A stretch of 12,091 nt of DNA from positions 1 through 12,091 of the forward strand of contig CAZEJK010000151.1 in assembly GCA_964512045.1 (NCBI GenBank), written 5' to 3'. The position numbers were made by a program, and so were the translations under genes. The first letter of the stretch is position 1, and every line of letters starts with the position of its first letter. Below the pieces are notes generated by a model. The model saw nothing but the letters and a program-made list of their open reading frames with translations, made no database searches and was not told the DNA's origin. This document shows positions 6,701-12,091 of this stretch, piece by piece. The DNA comes from CAZEJK01 sp964512045. Its GTDB lineage: Bacteria; Acidobacteriota; Thermoanaerobaculia; Thermoanaerobaculales; Sulfomarinibacteraceae.

Positions 6701-7606
6701 GTCAACGAGGTCATCCGCGAGATGGGGGACCTGCTGCGGACCTCTGTTGGTAGAAACGTCACCCTGTCGTACCGCCTCGCGGCGGAGCTGCCTGCCACTC
6801 ACGCCGACGTCACCCAGATCCGGCAGGTTCTGATGAACCTGATTACCAACGCATCCGAGGCGATCGAGGCGGAGATCGGCCAGGTCGTCGTGACCACTGC
6901 GGTGCAGTGGTGCGATCGCGCGTGCCTGGAGACGGCTCTGCTGGACGAGTCGCTCGAGGAAGGCTGGTACGTGACGATCGGGGTCTCGGATACCGGGGTC
7001 GGCATGACGCCGGAGACCGTGGAACGGATCTTCGACCCGTTCTTCACGACCAAGTTCACCGGACGGGGGCTGGGCCTGGCTGCCGTGCTCGGGATCGTTC
7101 GCGGTCACAAAGGCGCGATTCGGGTCGCCAGTGAACCGGGGGATGGGACGACAGTGACGCTGTACTTCCCGGCGGTGGAGGCGGTCGAGAAGCAGGAGGC
7201 TCAGGCGCGCGCGACCACCGCTTCGTCTCGCGCCGATGGCCGAACGGTGCTGCTGGTCGACGACGAGGCGTCCGTTCGACAGGTGGCCTCGAGCATGCTC
7301 GAGGCCCTGGGATACCATGTGGTCTGCGCGTCCGACGGGCTCGAAGCGGTGGAGGTTTTCCGTGGACGCACGGACGAGATCGACTGTGTCCTGCTCGATC
7401 TGACCATGCCGAAGCTGGATGGCGAGGCGACCCTGCTCGAGCTGCAGAAGATACACCCCAACGTTCGCGTGATCCTCTCGAGCGGCTACAACCAGCAGCA
7501 CGTGGTTCGTCAGTTCGCGGGCAGGGGGCTGGCCGGGTTCATCCAGAAGCCGTATCGCATCAAGACTTTGCAAGAGGCGCTGGAGACGTACGACGAAGAA
7601 CTATGA
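3722..7606 (+). CDS. Hybrid sensor histidine kinase with PAS and GAF domains and a C-terminal receiver
   Basis: This is a 1294-aa cytosolic kinase with no membrane segment. The N-terminus has the LVHELHVYQAELEVQNEEL helix typical of PAS kinases of this type. Domains in order are: PAS (~60-175); a GAF-like domain (~185-345) with a CPSC pair (Cys280, Cys283); PAS (~360-482); PAS (~490-603); and a GAF (~612-778) with Cys667, Cys672, Cys678 and Cys706. A last PAS (~782-905) leads to HisKA with the phospho-acceptor His931 in GGIAHDFNN. The HATPase has its N-box at Asn1039/Asn1043, DTGVGM at 1090-1095, a DPFFTT F-box and GRGLGLA. The receiver (~1172-1294) has Asp1180/Asp1181, phospho-acceptor Asp1226 (LLDLTMP) and Lys1276 (QKPY). 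All catalytic motifs are intact. It should autophosphorylate on His931 and pass phosphate to Asp1226; no Hpt or DNA-binding partner is in the window. Start 3722 was chosen over an upstream in-frame ATG at 3578 because of the ATGA overlap and the strong ribosome binding site. The ligand is unknown. Confidence 0.96.
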   Translation: MSENRSLRERAEAYLDAHGLSEGAMQPSDPRQLVHELHVYQAELEVQNEELRAAKTAAEVSREYYQQLFQSAPVGYLEIDDRGIVVEVNDTFLGMVGGADRAAVLGRAVALLVADPDRMAIEEYLQSVRRHGRKAACDARLQLEGGGSVWCRVELAPWGREGKRILSAWTDVSSARRDQDRIARLNSLLHAVRQIHRLLVHEPGVQELTESVAHALASVEGYYDAWVGAVGLDGELTASGCSDRGKMSVDEVASGPAHGCLEVAKRYGSQWAEVARNERCPSCRAHSSPDTVAMAIGMAHQGRFLGGMCASMPRRYADDAESRAVFAELAEDMGAALHARRLEQQQAESLQQLEVANSSLRVLEDIVSKSPAIGFRWRLEDGWPVEYVSASIQAFGYDPDQLLSGEVLFADLVHPEDLDRLRHEVGDYLDQGKWEFSQEYRIVTSDGEVRWVDDRTWVLRNASGAPTHAQGVLMDISDRRHAELALAVSEERLRTVFATIPDAVTVTRLADGQYRDVNSSFLSVTRSERSEVLGRTTVELGQWVDPEDRDRLVQLVAERGEVHNFEARFRLPAGERVGLVSARPLDLDGEPHLLAVTRDITELEEARTRLERAQQVEERVAELLRTVLAGSSLDEAANEMLAAACELTASEFGYVGYLDDETGFLVCPTMTCGIWDQCQVSGKSPVFEKFGGMWGWVLDHREPLLCNDPKGEPRSTGTPDGHLPISRFLSAPAMVGERLVGQIALANRELPYTDEHMVLVKRLAAIWAVALDRLSAESSLVESERRYRQLFERMRAGAAVCELVRDEDGEPVDYVHLEINSAFEELTGLSREKVIGRPVRQLLPALGPDLLSVFARVVETGEAGAITFWSEDLGRWYEAVAYRPVPGRFAVLFEDVSSIVEAEHERQRLEAQMLQTQKLESLGVLAGGIAHDFNNLLMGVLGNADLAQMCLPDEGPVNEKIEQIRTAAQRAADLCRQMLAYSGKGRFLVEHVDVNEVIREMGDLLRTSVGRNVTLSYRLAAELPATHADVTQIRQVLMNLITNASEAIEAEIGQVVVTTAVQWCDRACLETALLDESLEEGWYVTIGVSDTGVGMTPETVERIFDPFFTTKFTGRGLGLAAVLGIVRGHKGAIRVASEPGDGTTVTLYFPAVEAVEKQEAQARATTASSRADGRTVLLVDDEASVRQVASSMLEALGYHVVCASDGLEAVEVFRGRTDEIDCVLLDLTMPKLDGEATLLELQKIHPNVRVILSSGYNQQHVVRQFAGRGLAGFIQKPYRIKTLQEALETYDEEL
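7285..7306. repeat. Perfect 22-bp palindrome inside the receiver-domain coding sequence
   Basis: Arms GGCCTCGAGCA and TGCTCGAGGCC are exact reverse complements with no spacer. They encode Ala-Ser-Ser-Met-Leu-Glu-Ala in the first helix of the receiver. CTCGAG (Leu-Glu or Ser-Ser context) is common throughout these genes, so codon bias may explain part of it. The length is still unusual. Confidence 0.85.
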
Positions 7607-7619
7607 CAGGCGGACGAGG

Positions 7620-7628
7620 TGGTAGAAT
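7620..7628 (+). promoter_or_regulatory. Possible extended -10 promoter box
   Basis: TGGTAGAAT (TG-n-TAGAAT) begins 14 bp after the hybrid kinase stop codon and 160 bp before the Ser/Thr kinase start. No good -35 lies 16-18 bp upstream; extended -10 promoters can do without one. The leader that follows could form a short stem at 7642-7658 (CGACGC, loop GGCTG, GTGTCG, one G-U pair). I see nothing else in the 173-bp spacer and no U-tract terminator, so read-through from the kinase gene also remains possible. Confidence 0.3.
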
Positions 7629-7779
7629 CAAGCCCTGAACCCGACGCGGCTGGTGTCGCGGGCGGCTGTCCGGCTGCTCACATTGCTCGGAGACCGCAGG
7701 GCCCGCACTGACGCTGGCCCGGCCTGGGAGCGTTCGGCAGTCACGCCGGTCGGGAGAAGGCTGGCAGGGCTTCGGGGGT

Positions 7780-9552
7780 ATGCAGCAGTTCGGAAAGTAT
7801 CTCCTCATCCGCAAGATCTCGTCCGGAGGCATGGCCGATGTCTACCATGCCAAAGCTCTCGGGATTCGGGGCTTTGCGAAGACGGTGGCGATCAAGCGGA
7901 TCTTTCCACACCTGCTGGACCGGACCCGGTTCGTGCGGATGTTCTCTGATGAGGCGAAGATCGCGGCCCAGCTCGTCCATCCGAACATCGTACAGATCTA
8001 CGATCTCGGCTCTGATGCAGGCGTTCCCTATATCGCCATGGAGTTCGTGGAAGGCCGGGATCTGTTCGAGGTCCTGGAGCGGTTGCACCAGAGAGGACAG
8101 CAGCTGCCAGCCGGCTTCGCGGTGCGGGTGGTCGTGGAGCTCTGCCGGGCCTTGCATCACGCGCACGAGTTCCACGGCGCTGACGGGCAGCCGATGGAGA
8201 TCGTCCATCGTGACGTCAGCCCCCGTAACATCCTCCTCGGGACCCGCGGTGAGGTGAAGCTGACAGACTTCGGTGTAGCGCGGGCGCGGGACCGTGAGGA
8301 GCACACCGAGCATGGGATCATCAAGGGTAAGGTCCGGTACCTGAGCCCGGAGAGTGCGGCGGGCCGAAGCATCGACCGCCGCAGCGACCTCTTCTCGCTC
8401 GGCACGGTGTTCTTCGAGATGCTGACCATGCGCCCGCTGTTCGAGCTCGAAAGCCAGCTCGACACGTTGTTGGCGCTGCGGAGCGGCAATGTCGATCCGC
8501 AAAGGTTGCGATGGGCGCCCGCTCCTCTGCGGCCCGTTCTGGAGCGAGCGCTCCAGCCGGATCCAGACCAACGGTACGAAACGGCCGAGGAGCTCGGTCA
8601 GGACCTGCTGGAGAGAGCCCACGATGAGCTGACGCCCGTTTCTGTACGGAAGGCCGGCCGCCTGGTCTACGGGCTATTTGCGTCAGAGATTCAACGTGAA
8701 CGAGAGCAGGTGCACGAGGCGGAGGCGCAGCTGCGGGCGGGTTGGCAGTCGCAGACCGTCGAGCAATCCGATCGCAGAGCCTCCAGCTCCGCACCGGCGG
8801 TGCTCAGTCGCCAACGGACGGTTCGGCCACCATTGCCAACGCCGCAGTACGAGGGGAATCTGGCGCGCCTGCCACTTGCTCGAGTACTGCATGTCCTTGC
8901 AGGGGAAGGCGCCGAAGGCCAGCTCGACCTGCGGCGCGATCCCGTCGTCAAGTCCGTCTTCCTGGAGTCCGGCGACCCGGTGTTCGTCACGTCCAACGTC
9001 TCGTCAGAGCTGTTTGGAGAGTTTCTGGTCGGCCGTCGCGTGATCTCGGCCGAGCAGCTGCAACGGGCGTTGGAGCAGAGCACCATCAGCGGCGCACGCC
9101 TGGTGGAGACCTTGCTGGCTCAGGAGGTCTTGCCTCCGCACGCGCTCTACCGGCATCTGGCAGATCAGGTTCGCGAGCGGATCCTCGAGATGTTTACGTG
9201 GTCGGCGGGACGGTTCGCCTTCTACGACGGTGTTGCTCCGCCGGATGCCGGTATTCCGCTCGGCTTGCGCTCGTACGCGTTGATCCACATGGGGGTTCAG
9301 GAGCAGGTGCCGCTGGGAACGATCCGCGCTGCTTTAGAGCGGGTTCGCGACCAGACGATCCAGCTTTCCGAAGAGCCGCTGCCGTCGAGCCTCGGCCTTT
9401 CTGGTCGCGAGCAGAGGATACTGCGGAGCCTCGAGGCGGAGCGGTGCTCCATAGCGGAGCTCGTTCGCCGTGAGCGAGATGAGGAGCAGGTCCTGAGGCT
9501 GGTGTACCTCCTCGAGCAGCTGCAGAGGGTCCGGTTCTCGCGGCCGTCGTGA
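7780..9552 (+). CDS. Ser/Thr protein kinase with a DUF4388/PATAN-like C-terminal module
   Basis: This is a 590-aa soluble Hanks-type kinase. The kinase domain is ~5-285: SSGGMADVY glycine loop, Lys39 (VAIK), Glu58 on helix C, HRDVSPRN with catalytic Asp145 and Asn150, DFG at 163-165, and SPE at 189-191 in place of APE. All catalytic residues are present. The activation segment (EEHTEHGIIKGKVRYLSPE) matches the myxobacterial style. A polar linker (~300-355) leads to a DUF4388/PATAN-like module starting YEGNLARLPLARVLHVL (~357). This module contains a GEFLVGRRVISAEQLQRAL segment (~411-430) reminiscent of type II secretion ATPase N-domains, then FTWSAGRFAFYDG (~471-483). The last ~55 residues (LSGREQRILRSL onward) look like a small winged-helix fold. 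It phosphorylates Ser/Thr of unknown targets. PATAN-type modules are proposed partners of receiver domains, which is suggestive beside the hybrid kinase. The ribosome binding site is poor (GGGGG directly before ATG), but kinase subdomain I begins at residue 5, so the start is sound. Confidence 0.95.
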   Translation: MQQFGKYLLIRKISSGGMADVYHAKALGIRGFAKTVAIKRIFPHLLDRTRFVRMFSDEAKIAAQLVHPNIVQIYDLGSDAGVPYIAMEFVEGRDLFEVLERLHQRGQQLPAGFAVRVVVELCRALHHAHEFHGADGQPMEIVHRDVSPRNILLGTRGEVKLTDFGVARARDREEHTEHGIIKGKVRYLSPESAAGRSIDRRSDLFSLGTVFFEMLTMRPLFELESQLDTLLALRSGNVDPQRLRWAPAPLRPVLERALQPDPDQRYETAEELGQDLLERAHDELTPVSVRKAGRLVYGLFASEIQREREQVHEAEAQLRAGWQSQTVEQSDRRASSSAPAVLSRQRTVRPPLPTPQYEGNLARLPLARVLHVLAGEGAEGQLDLRRDPVVKSVFLESGDPVFVTSNVSSELFGEFLVGRRVISAEQLQRALEQSTISGARLVETLLAQEVLPPHALYRHLADQVRERILEMFTWSAGRFAFYDGVAPPDAGIPLGLRSYALIHMGVQEQVPLGTIRAALERVRDQTIQLSEEPLPSSLGLSGREQRILRSLEAERCSIAELVRRERDEEQVLRLVYLLEQLQRVRFSRPS

Positions 9553-9562
9553 CGAGGCACGA

Positions 9563-9582
9563 GACGCTCGACGCGAGGCGTC
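9563..9582 (+). terminator. Possible terminator hairpin after the Ser/Thr kinase gene
   Basis: GACGCTCG, loop ACG, CGAGGCGTC forms an 8-bp stem with a single bulged G, beginning 11 bp after the stop codon. There is no T tract, so it is at best a weak intrinsic terminator or an mRNA 3'-end stabiliser. Confidence 0.3.
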
Positions 9583-9620
9583 AGCGGTTGTGGTGAGGCG
9601 ACTCGCCACGGACGCATCGT

Positions 9621-9671
9621 TGCGGTAGAGTGAGAGGTCGCTCTCTCCAGCCCCGCCGACCAGCGGGGGCT
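9621..9671 (+). promoter_or_regulatory. Possible -10 box and hairpin leader before the TPR gene
   Basis: TGCGGTAGAGT (9621-9631) resembles the GGTAGAAT box in front of the Ser/Thr kinase gene, but no convincing -35 is visible. Immediately after it come a perfect small hairpin GAGAG-gtcg-CTCTC (9632-9645) and a G+C-rich hairpin at 9649-9671 (AGCCCCGC, loop CGACCA, GCGGGGGCT, one bulged G). The second ends 26 bp before the ribosome binding site. There is no T tract after it. An attenuator-like leader is possible but unproven. Confidence 0.25.
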
Positions 9672-9706
9672 CATAGACAGGCGGTGGAACAACGGACGGA
9701 GGAGGC

Positions 9707-11101
9707 ATGACCGAGCTGGGCATCGCAGTTGCGGGTGGCATTGTGGGGCTCCTGTTGGGGTGGTTCGTCGGTCGGAGAGGGGCTCCTGCCAGGGTCCAGA
9801 ACCCGTATGCGGTGGAACCTGATGTGGCCCCGTCGTCGCAACGTGCAGCGGAGAATCGAAGTGGCGGCAGTACGGGCGGGTCAGCTGACGAGAGCAGTGT
9901 CCGGGAGCCGCAGCCCGGCTCCATCGAGACGGTGCGAGGATCCGTCACAGCAGATCCATCTGGCAGCGAAGGTGTCGAGACACCAGCAAACGGTCAGAAG
10001 ACCCCTGGTACAGACCTCGACGAGGTCTCGACACTGCACGCGCTCGTTGCGGATCTCGAAGCGTTGACGGGTGCGTTGCGGTCGGATCTCGACCGGTACA
10101 AGCGTTGGGCCGAGAGCCGGTTCTGGCAGCTGTCGGAGCGTCTTGAGCTCACCTGGAGGAAGGCGAAGCTGACCGACCGCGTGCACGATCTGCCTGATGA
10201 GGTCGCCAAGAAGTACGACGGGCAGTTGCAGGAGCTGACGGCGGAGCTGGGGGAGTGGTTGGACACACTCGAGCTCGGTACCGGGGAGGTCTGCCACCGG
10301 ATTGGACTGTGGGAAGCCATGCGAGGAGACGCGGCGCGGGCGAGCCAGTGGTTCCGAAAGGCCGTGCAGAAGGGGCTCGGTTTCGAGGCGTGGTTGGCAC
10401 TCGGCGACTGCCTATGGCAGCAGGGGCGTCGGGAGAAGGCGCGCGAGGCGTACGCCGAGTGTGCCCGAGCTGAGGGGATGCCGGAGCACGTGTATCAGCG
10501 AATCGCCGAGGTTGCCGTTGATCAACACCGGTATAAGGAGGCCTCGAGCGCGCTCGAGAGGCTGCTCGAGCGGCCGAAGCCGCCGGTGGAGGTATTTACG
10601 TTGGCGAGTCTGGTGTGTGGGAAGCTCGGAGACGATGCACGCTCGGTGGAGGTGTGCCAACAGGGGCTCGAGCTGCACGGTGGTTCTCCTGAGCTCCTGG
10701 CGAGTCAGATCATTCCACTGGCCCGCATGGGGCGGCTCGAGGAGGCCGAGGCGATCTACGACTCGGTCCGTGAGCTCGCACCGGATCTGAGCGAGGCACA
10801 GTTTGCCATGGGCGTGGCGCTGATGAACGCTGGCGACGCTGAACGTGCCGTGTCGCTTCTCGAGCATGCGTTGCAGCTCGATCCTGACCGGGCGGAGGTG
10901 TACTTCTGCCTCGGCGTTGTGCACAACCAGCGGGGCGAGTTTCGCGAGGCGTTGGAGGATTTCCAAAAGGCGGTCGATCTCAAGCCAGGGTACGCCGAGG
11001 CGTACTACAACATGAAGGACTCATTCGAGGGGCTGCGCGACTTCGATAGCGCGATGGAGATGCTGCAGAAGGCGACGCGACTGAATCCGGAGTACAGATA
11101 A
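9707..11101 (+). CDS. Membrane-anchored tetratricopeptide-repeat protein
   Basis: This is a 464-aa protein. Residues ~4-22 (LGIAVAGGIVGLLLGWFVG) form one hydrophobic segment followed by Arg-Arg. By the positive-inside rule this is a signal anchor with the bulk of the protein in the cytoplasm. Residues ~28-105 are a Ser/Gly/Pro/Glu-rich, probably disordered linker. Residues ~106-185 are charged and helical, probably coiled coil (YKRWAESRFWQLSERLE). From ~205 to the end are TPR-like units; the last three have a clean 34-residue period starting at 362, 396 and 430, each ending Leu-x-Pro or similar. The fold ends flush with the C-terminus. TPR arrays bind other proteins, so a scaffold role at the membrane is likely; the partner is unknown, the adjacent Ser/Thr kinase being an obvious candidate. 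GGAGGAGG (9698-9705) is a strong ribosome binding site and fixes the start. No enzymatic domain is visible. Confidence 0.92.
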   Translation: MTELGIAVAGGIVGLLLGWFVGRRGAPARVQNPYAVEPDVAPSSQRAAENRSGGSTGGSADESSVREPQPGSIETVRGSVTADPSGSEGVETPANGQKTPGTDLDEVSTLHALVADLEALTGALRSDLDRYKRWAESRFWQLSERLELTWRKAKLTDRVHDLPDEVAKKYDGQLQELTAELGEWLDTLELGTGEVCHRIGLWEAMRGDAARASQWFRKAVQKGLGFEAWLALGDCLWQQGRREKAREAYAECARAEGMPEHVYQRIAEVAVDQHRYKEASSALERLLERPKPPVEVFTLASLVCGKLGDDARSVEVCQQGLELHGGSPELLASQIIPLARMGRLEEAEAIYDSVRELAPDLSEAQFAMGVALMNAGDAERAVSLLEHALQLDPDRAEVYFCLGVVHNQRGEFREALEDFQKAVDLKPGYAEAYYNMKDSFEGLRDFDSAMEMLQKATRLNPEYR

Positions 11102-11161
11102 GCTGTGAGCTATGAGTTGTCAGCTCTGAGTTTCTGAGTTTCCGCTCTCCCTCCCCAGAGA

Positions 11162-11177
11162 GCCTTCTCCGGAAGGC
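11162..11177 (+). terminator. Hairpin with UNCG-type tetraloop after the TPR gene
   Basis: GCCTTC-TCCG-GAAGGC is a perfect 6-bp stem whose RNA loop, C(UCCG)G, belongs to the extra-stable UNCG class. It lies 60 bp after the TPR stop codon. No T run follows, so factor-independent termination is uncertain; it may mark or protect the transcript end. Confidence 0.4.
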
Positions 11178-11244
11178 GACGGGTCGGCCGCCTCTCACGG
11201 CTCTGGTGGGCGCGCAACATGTCCTCTGGGCGGGTGGGTGGCCG

Positions 11245-11280
11245 TCAGAGCTCAGCACTGTGAGCTCAGAGCTGCTCTGA
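11245..11280. promoter_or_regulatory. Overlapping palindromes and 21-bp-spaced direct repeats before the AIM24 gene
   Basis: A perfect 7-bp inverted repeat GAGCTCA-gcactg-TGAGCTC (11248-11267) overlaps a perfect palindrome TCAGAGC-t-GCTCTGA (11266-11280). TCAGAGCT occurs as direct repeats at 11245 and 11266, exactly 21 bp apart, which is two helical turns. The block ends directly against the ribosome binding site of the AIM24 gene. It could be an operator or an mRNA structure controlling translation. It could equally be part of the TGAG(C/T)T-rich spacer sequence seen on both sides of this gene. Confidence 0.4.
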
Positions 11281-11289
11281 AGGGGGTGA
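11281..11289 (+). promoter_or_regulatory. Ribosome binding site that decides the start of the AIM24 gene
   Basis: AGGGGGTGA matches the anti-Shine-Dalgarno (GGAGGTGA) except for one base and lies just upstream of ATG 11292. The in-frame ATG at 11238 has no such site and would put the palindromes of 11245-11280 inside the coding sequence. Confidence 0.75.
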
Positions 11290-11291
11290 AG

Positions 11292-11987
11292 ATGAGTCGG
11301 TACACGATCGACGAGTTTGTGACGAGAACGGCGCAGAAGGACCGCGGCCAAGGGGTCTTCGAGCTGGAGACCGAGCGGATGCTGGAGGTCAACCTGGATG
11401 GCCAGGTGTGGACCAAGACCGGCTCGATGATCGCCTATGTGGGGGACATGCGGTTCACGCGCGAGGGCGTGCTCGAGCACGGAGTGGGGCGTGCGCTGAA
11501 GAGGTTCGTCACCGGCGAGGGAACGGCGTTGACGAAGGTTGCTGGCAACGGCCGGCTGTATCTGGCCGATGCCGGAAAGAAAGTAACGATCTTGGAGCTG
11601 GACGGAGAGGCCCTATACGTGAACGGGAACGACCTGCTGGCGTTCTCCGGCGGCATCGAGTGGGACATCACGATGATGAAGAAGGTGTCTGCGATGCTGG
11701 CGGGGGGGCTGTTCAACATCCGTTTGAGTGGTACGGGCCTCATCGCGATCACCACCCACTACGAGCCGATGACGTTGCGGGTGACCGCCGAGACACCCGT
11801 CAAGACCGACCCGAACGCGACCGTCGCGTGGTCGGGGAATCTGAGCCCAGACCTTCGCACCGATGTTTCGTTGAAGACGTTCCTCGGACGCGGAAGCGGA
11901 GAGTCGTTGCAGATGCAGTTTGCAGGTGACGGGTTCGTGGTTGTTCAGCCGTTCGAGGAGGTAGTGTTCCAGCAGCAGAGCGGGTAG
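11292..11987 (+). CDS. AIM24 family protein
   Basis: This is a 231-aa protein, the usual size for bacterial AIM24 (DUF124) proteins. It has no signal peptide or membrane segment. Family-type features are FELETERMLEVNLDGQVWTK near residue 20, the GSMIAYVGDMRFTREG strand block, the Gly/Leu-rich LYLADAGKKVTILELDGEALYVNGNDLLAFS, IEWDITMMKK, GLFNIRLSGTGLIAITTHYEP and a final DGFVVVQPFEE. The pattern of short strands fits the family's all-beta fold. In yeast the namesake supports mitochondrial inner-membrane organisation; the bacterial role is not established, and nothing here reveals a substrate. The gene follows the TPR gene by 190 bp and is probably expressed separately given its own strong ribosome binding site and the palindromic block in front. 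The call to family is confident, the function is not. Confidence 0.93.
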   Translation: MSRYTIDEFVTRTAQKDRGQGVFELETERMLEVNLDGQVWTKTGSMIAYVGDMRFTREGVLEHGVGRALKRFVTGEGTALTKVAGNGRLYLADAGKKVTILELDGEALYVNGNDLLAFSGGIEWDITMMKKVSAMLAGGLFNIRLSGTGLIAITTHYEPMTLRVTAETPVKTDPNATVAWSGNLSPDLRTDVSLKTFLGRGSGESLQMQFAGDGFVVVQPFEEVVFQQQSG

Positions 11988-12091
11988 GAGAGGATACGCT
12001 CTGGATGTTGAGCCTTGAGCGAGTCAGACATCCCGCATCTTCGAGAGCTCAAAGCGAAGGCGTGAGTTGAGTTCTAAATTGTGAATTCTCA
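11988..12091. other. Right-edge spacer, no gene seen
   Basis: No supported coding sequence is present. A 21-codon frame from ATG 12005 to TGA 12070 has no good ribosome binding site and no recognisable product. The stretch carries more TGAGTT words (12063-12073) and an AGCTCA (12046), like the spacer before the AIM24 gene, and turns A+T-rich over the last ~20 bases. CTTCG...CGAAG (12039-12059) could pair weakly. No clear terminator is visible. Confidence 0.5.

Noticed and set aside
5462..7573. 703-codon open frame on the minus strand antisense to the hybrid kinase
   Set aside because: It lies entirely opposite a kinase with every catalytic motif intact, and its translation is His/Arg/Gln/Leu-rich with no recognisable domain. 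Long antisense frames are normal in high-G+C genes with biased third positions.
11238..11291. 18-codon extension of the AIM24 gene from ATG 11238
   Set aside because: No ribosome binding site; ATG 11292 is preceded by AGGGGGTGA and the protein then starts like other family members.
12005..12070. 21-codon open frame after the AIM24 gene
   Set aside because: Too short, no convincing ribosome binding site at proper spacing, no recognisable sequence, and it lies in the TGAG-word spacer.

Overview
The window is high-G+C bacterial DNA carrying five complete genes, all on the + strand, and no tRNA, rRNA, mobile element or CRISPR array that I can see. The gene content points to a myxobacterium-like organism (Myxococcota / former Deltaproteobacteria): a CheB-CheR-PAS fusion, a large soluble PAS/GAF hybrid histidine kinase, a Ser/Thr kinase of the GGMADVY type fused to a DUF4388/PATAN-like module, a membrane-anchored TPR protein and an AIM24-family protein. 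The taxonomic placement is inference from domain style only.

Layout. Positions 1-386 precede the first gene. They hold no recognisable gene but do hold a striking 30-bp imperfect inverted repeat (15-44 against 118-147) and two smaller perfect palindromes beside a TTGACA box. Positions 387-3725 encode the CheB-CheR-PAS fusion (1112 aa). Its stop overlaps the start of the next gene by ATGA, preceded by a run of seven G. Positions 3722-7606 encode the hybrid sensor kinase (1294 aa: PAS, GAF, PAS, PAS, GAF, PAS, HisKA, HATPase, REC). After a 173-bp spacer with a possible extended -10 box, 7780-9552 encodes the Ser/Thr kinase (590 aa). After a 154-bp spacer with hairpins, 9707-11101 encodes the TPR protein (464 aa). 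After a 190-bp spacer full of TGAG(C/T)T words and palindromes, 11292-11987 encodes the AIM24 protein (231 aa). The last 104 bp hold no gene.

How the genes may work together. The first two genes are translationally coupled and almost certainly act in one pathway: a receptor-methylation-type enzyme pair (both active sites intact) with PAS sensors and a long signalling helix, and a cytosolic kinase that ends in its own receiver. No chemoreceptor, CheA, CheW or CheY is present, and CheB has no receiver of its own, so this is not a standard chemotaxis operon. The downstream Ser/Thr kinase carries a PATAN-like module, a family proposed to work with receiver domains. A link from the histidine-kinase receiver to the Ser/Thr kinase is therefore a reasonable but untested hypothesis. 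The TPR protein could be the membrane scaffold for the Ser/Thr kinase. The AIM24 gene has its own strong ribosome binding site and no obvious functional tie to the others.

Sequence-level oddities worth checking are the 15-147 inverted repeat, the G7/ATGA junction at 3711-3725, two long perfect palindromes inside coding sequence (2664-2683 and 7285-7306), the asparagine-rich heptad stalk at 2397-2585, and the palindromic spacer in front of the AIM24 gene.
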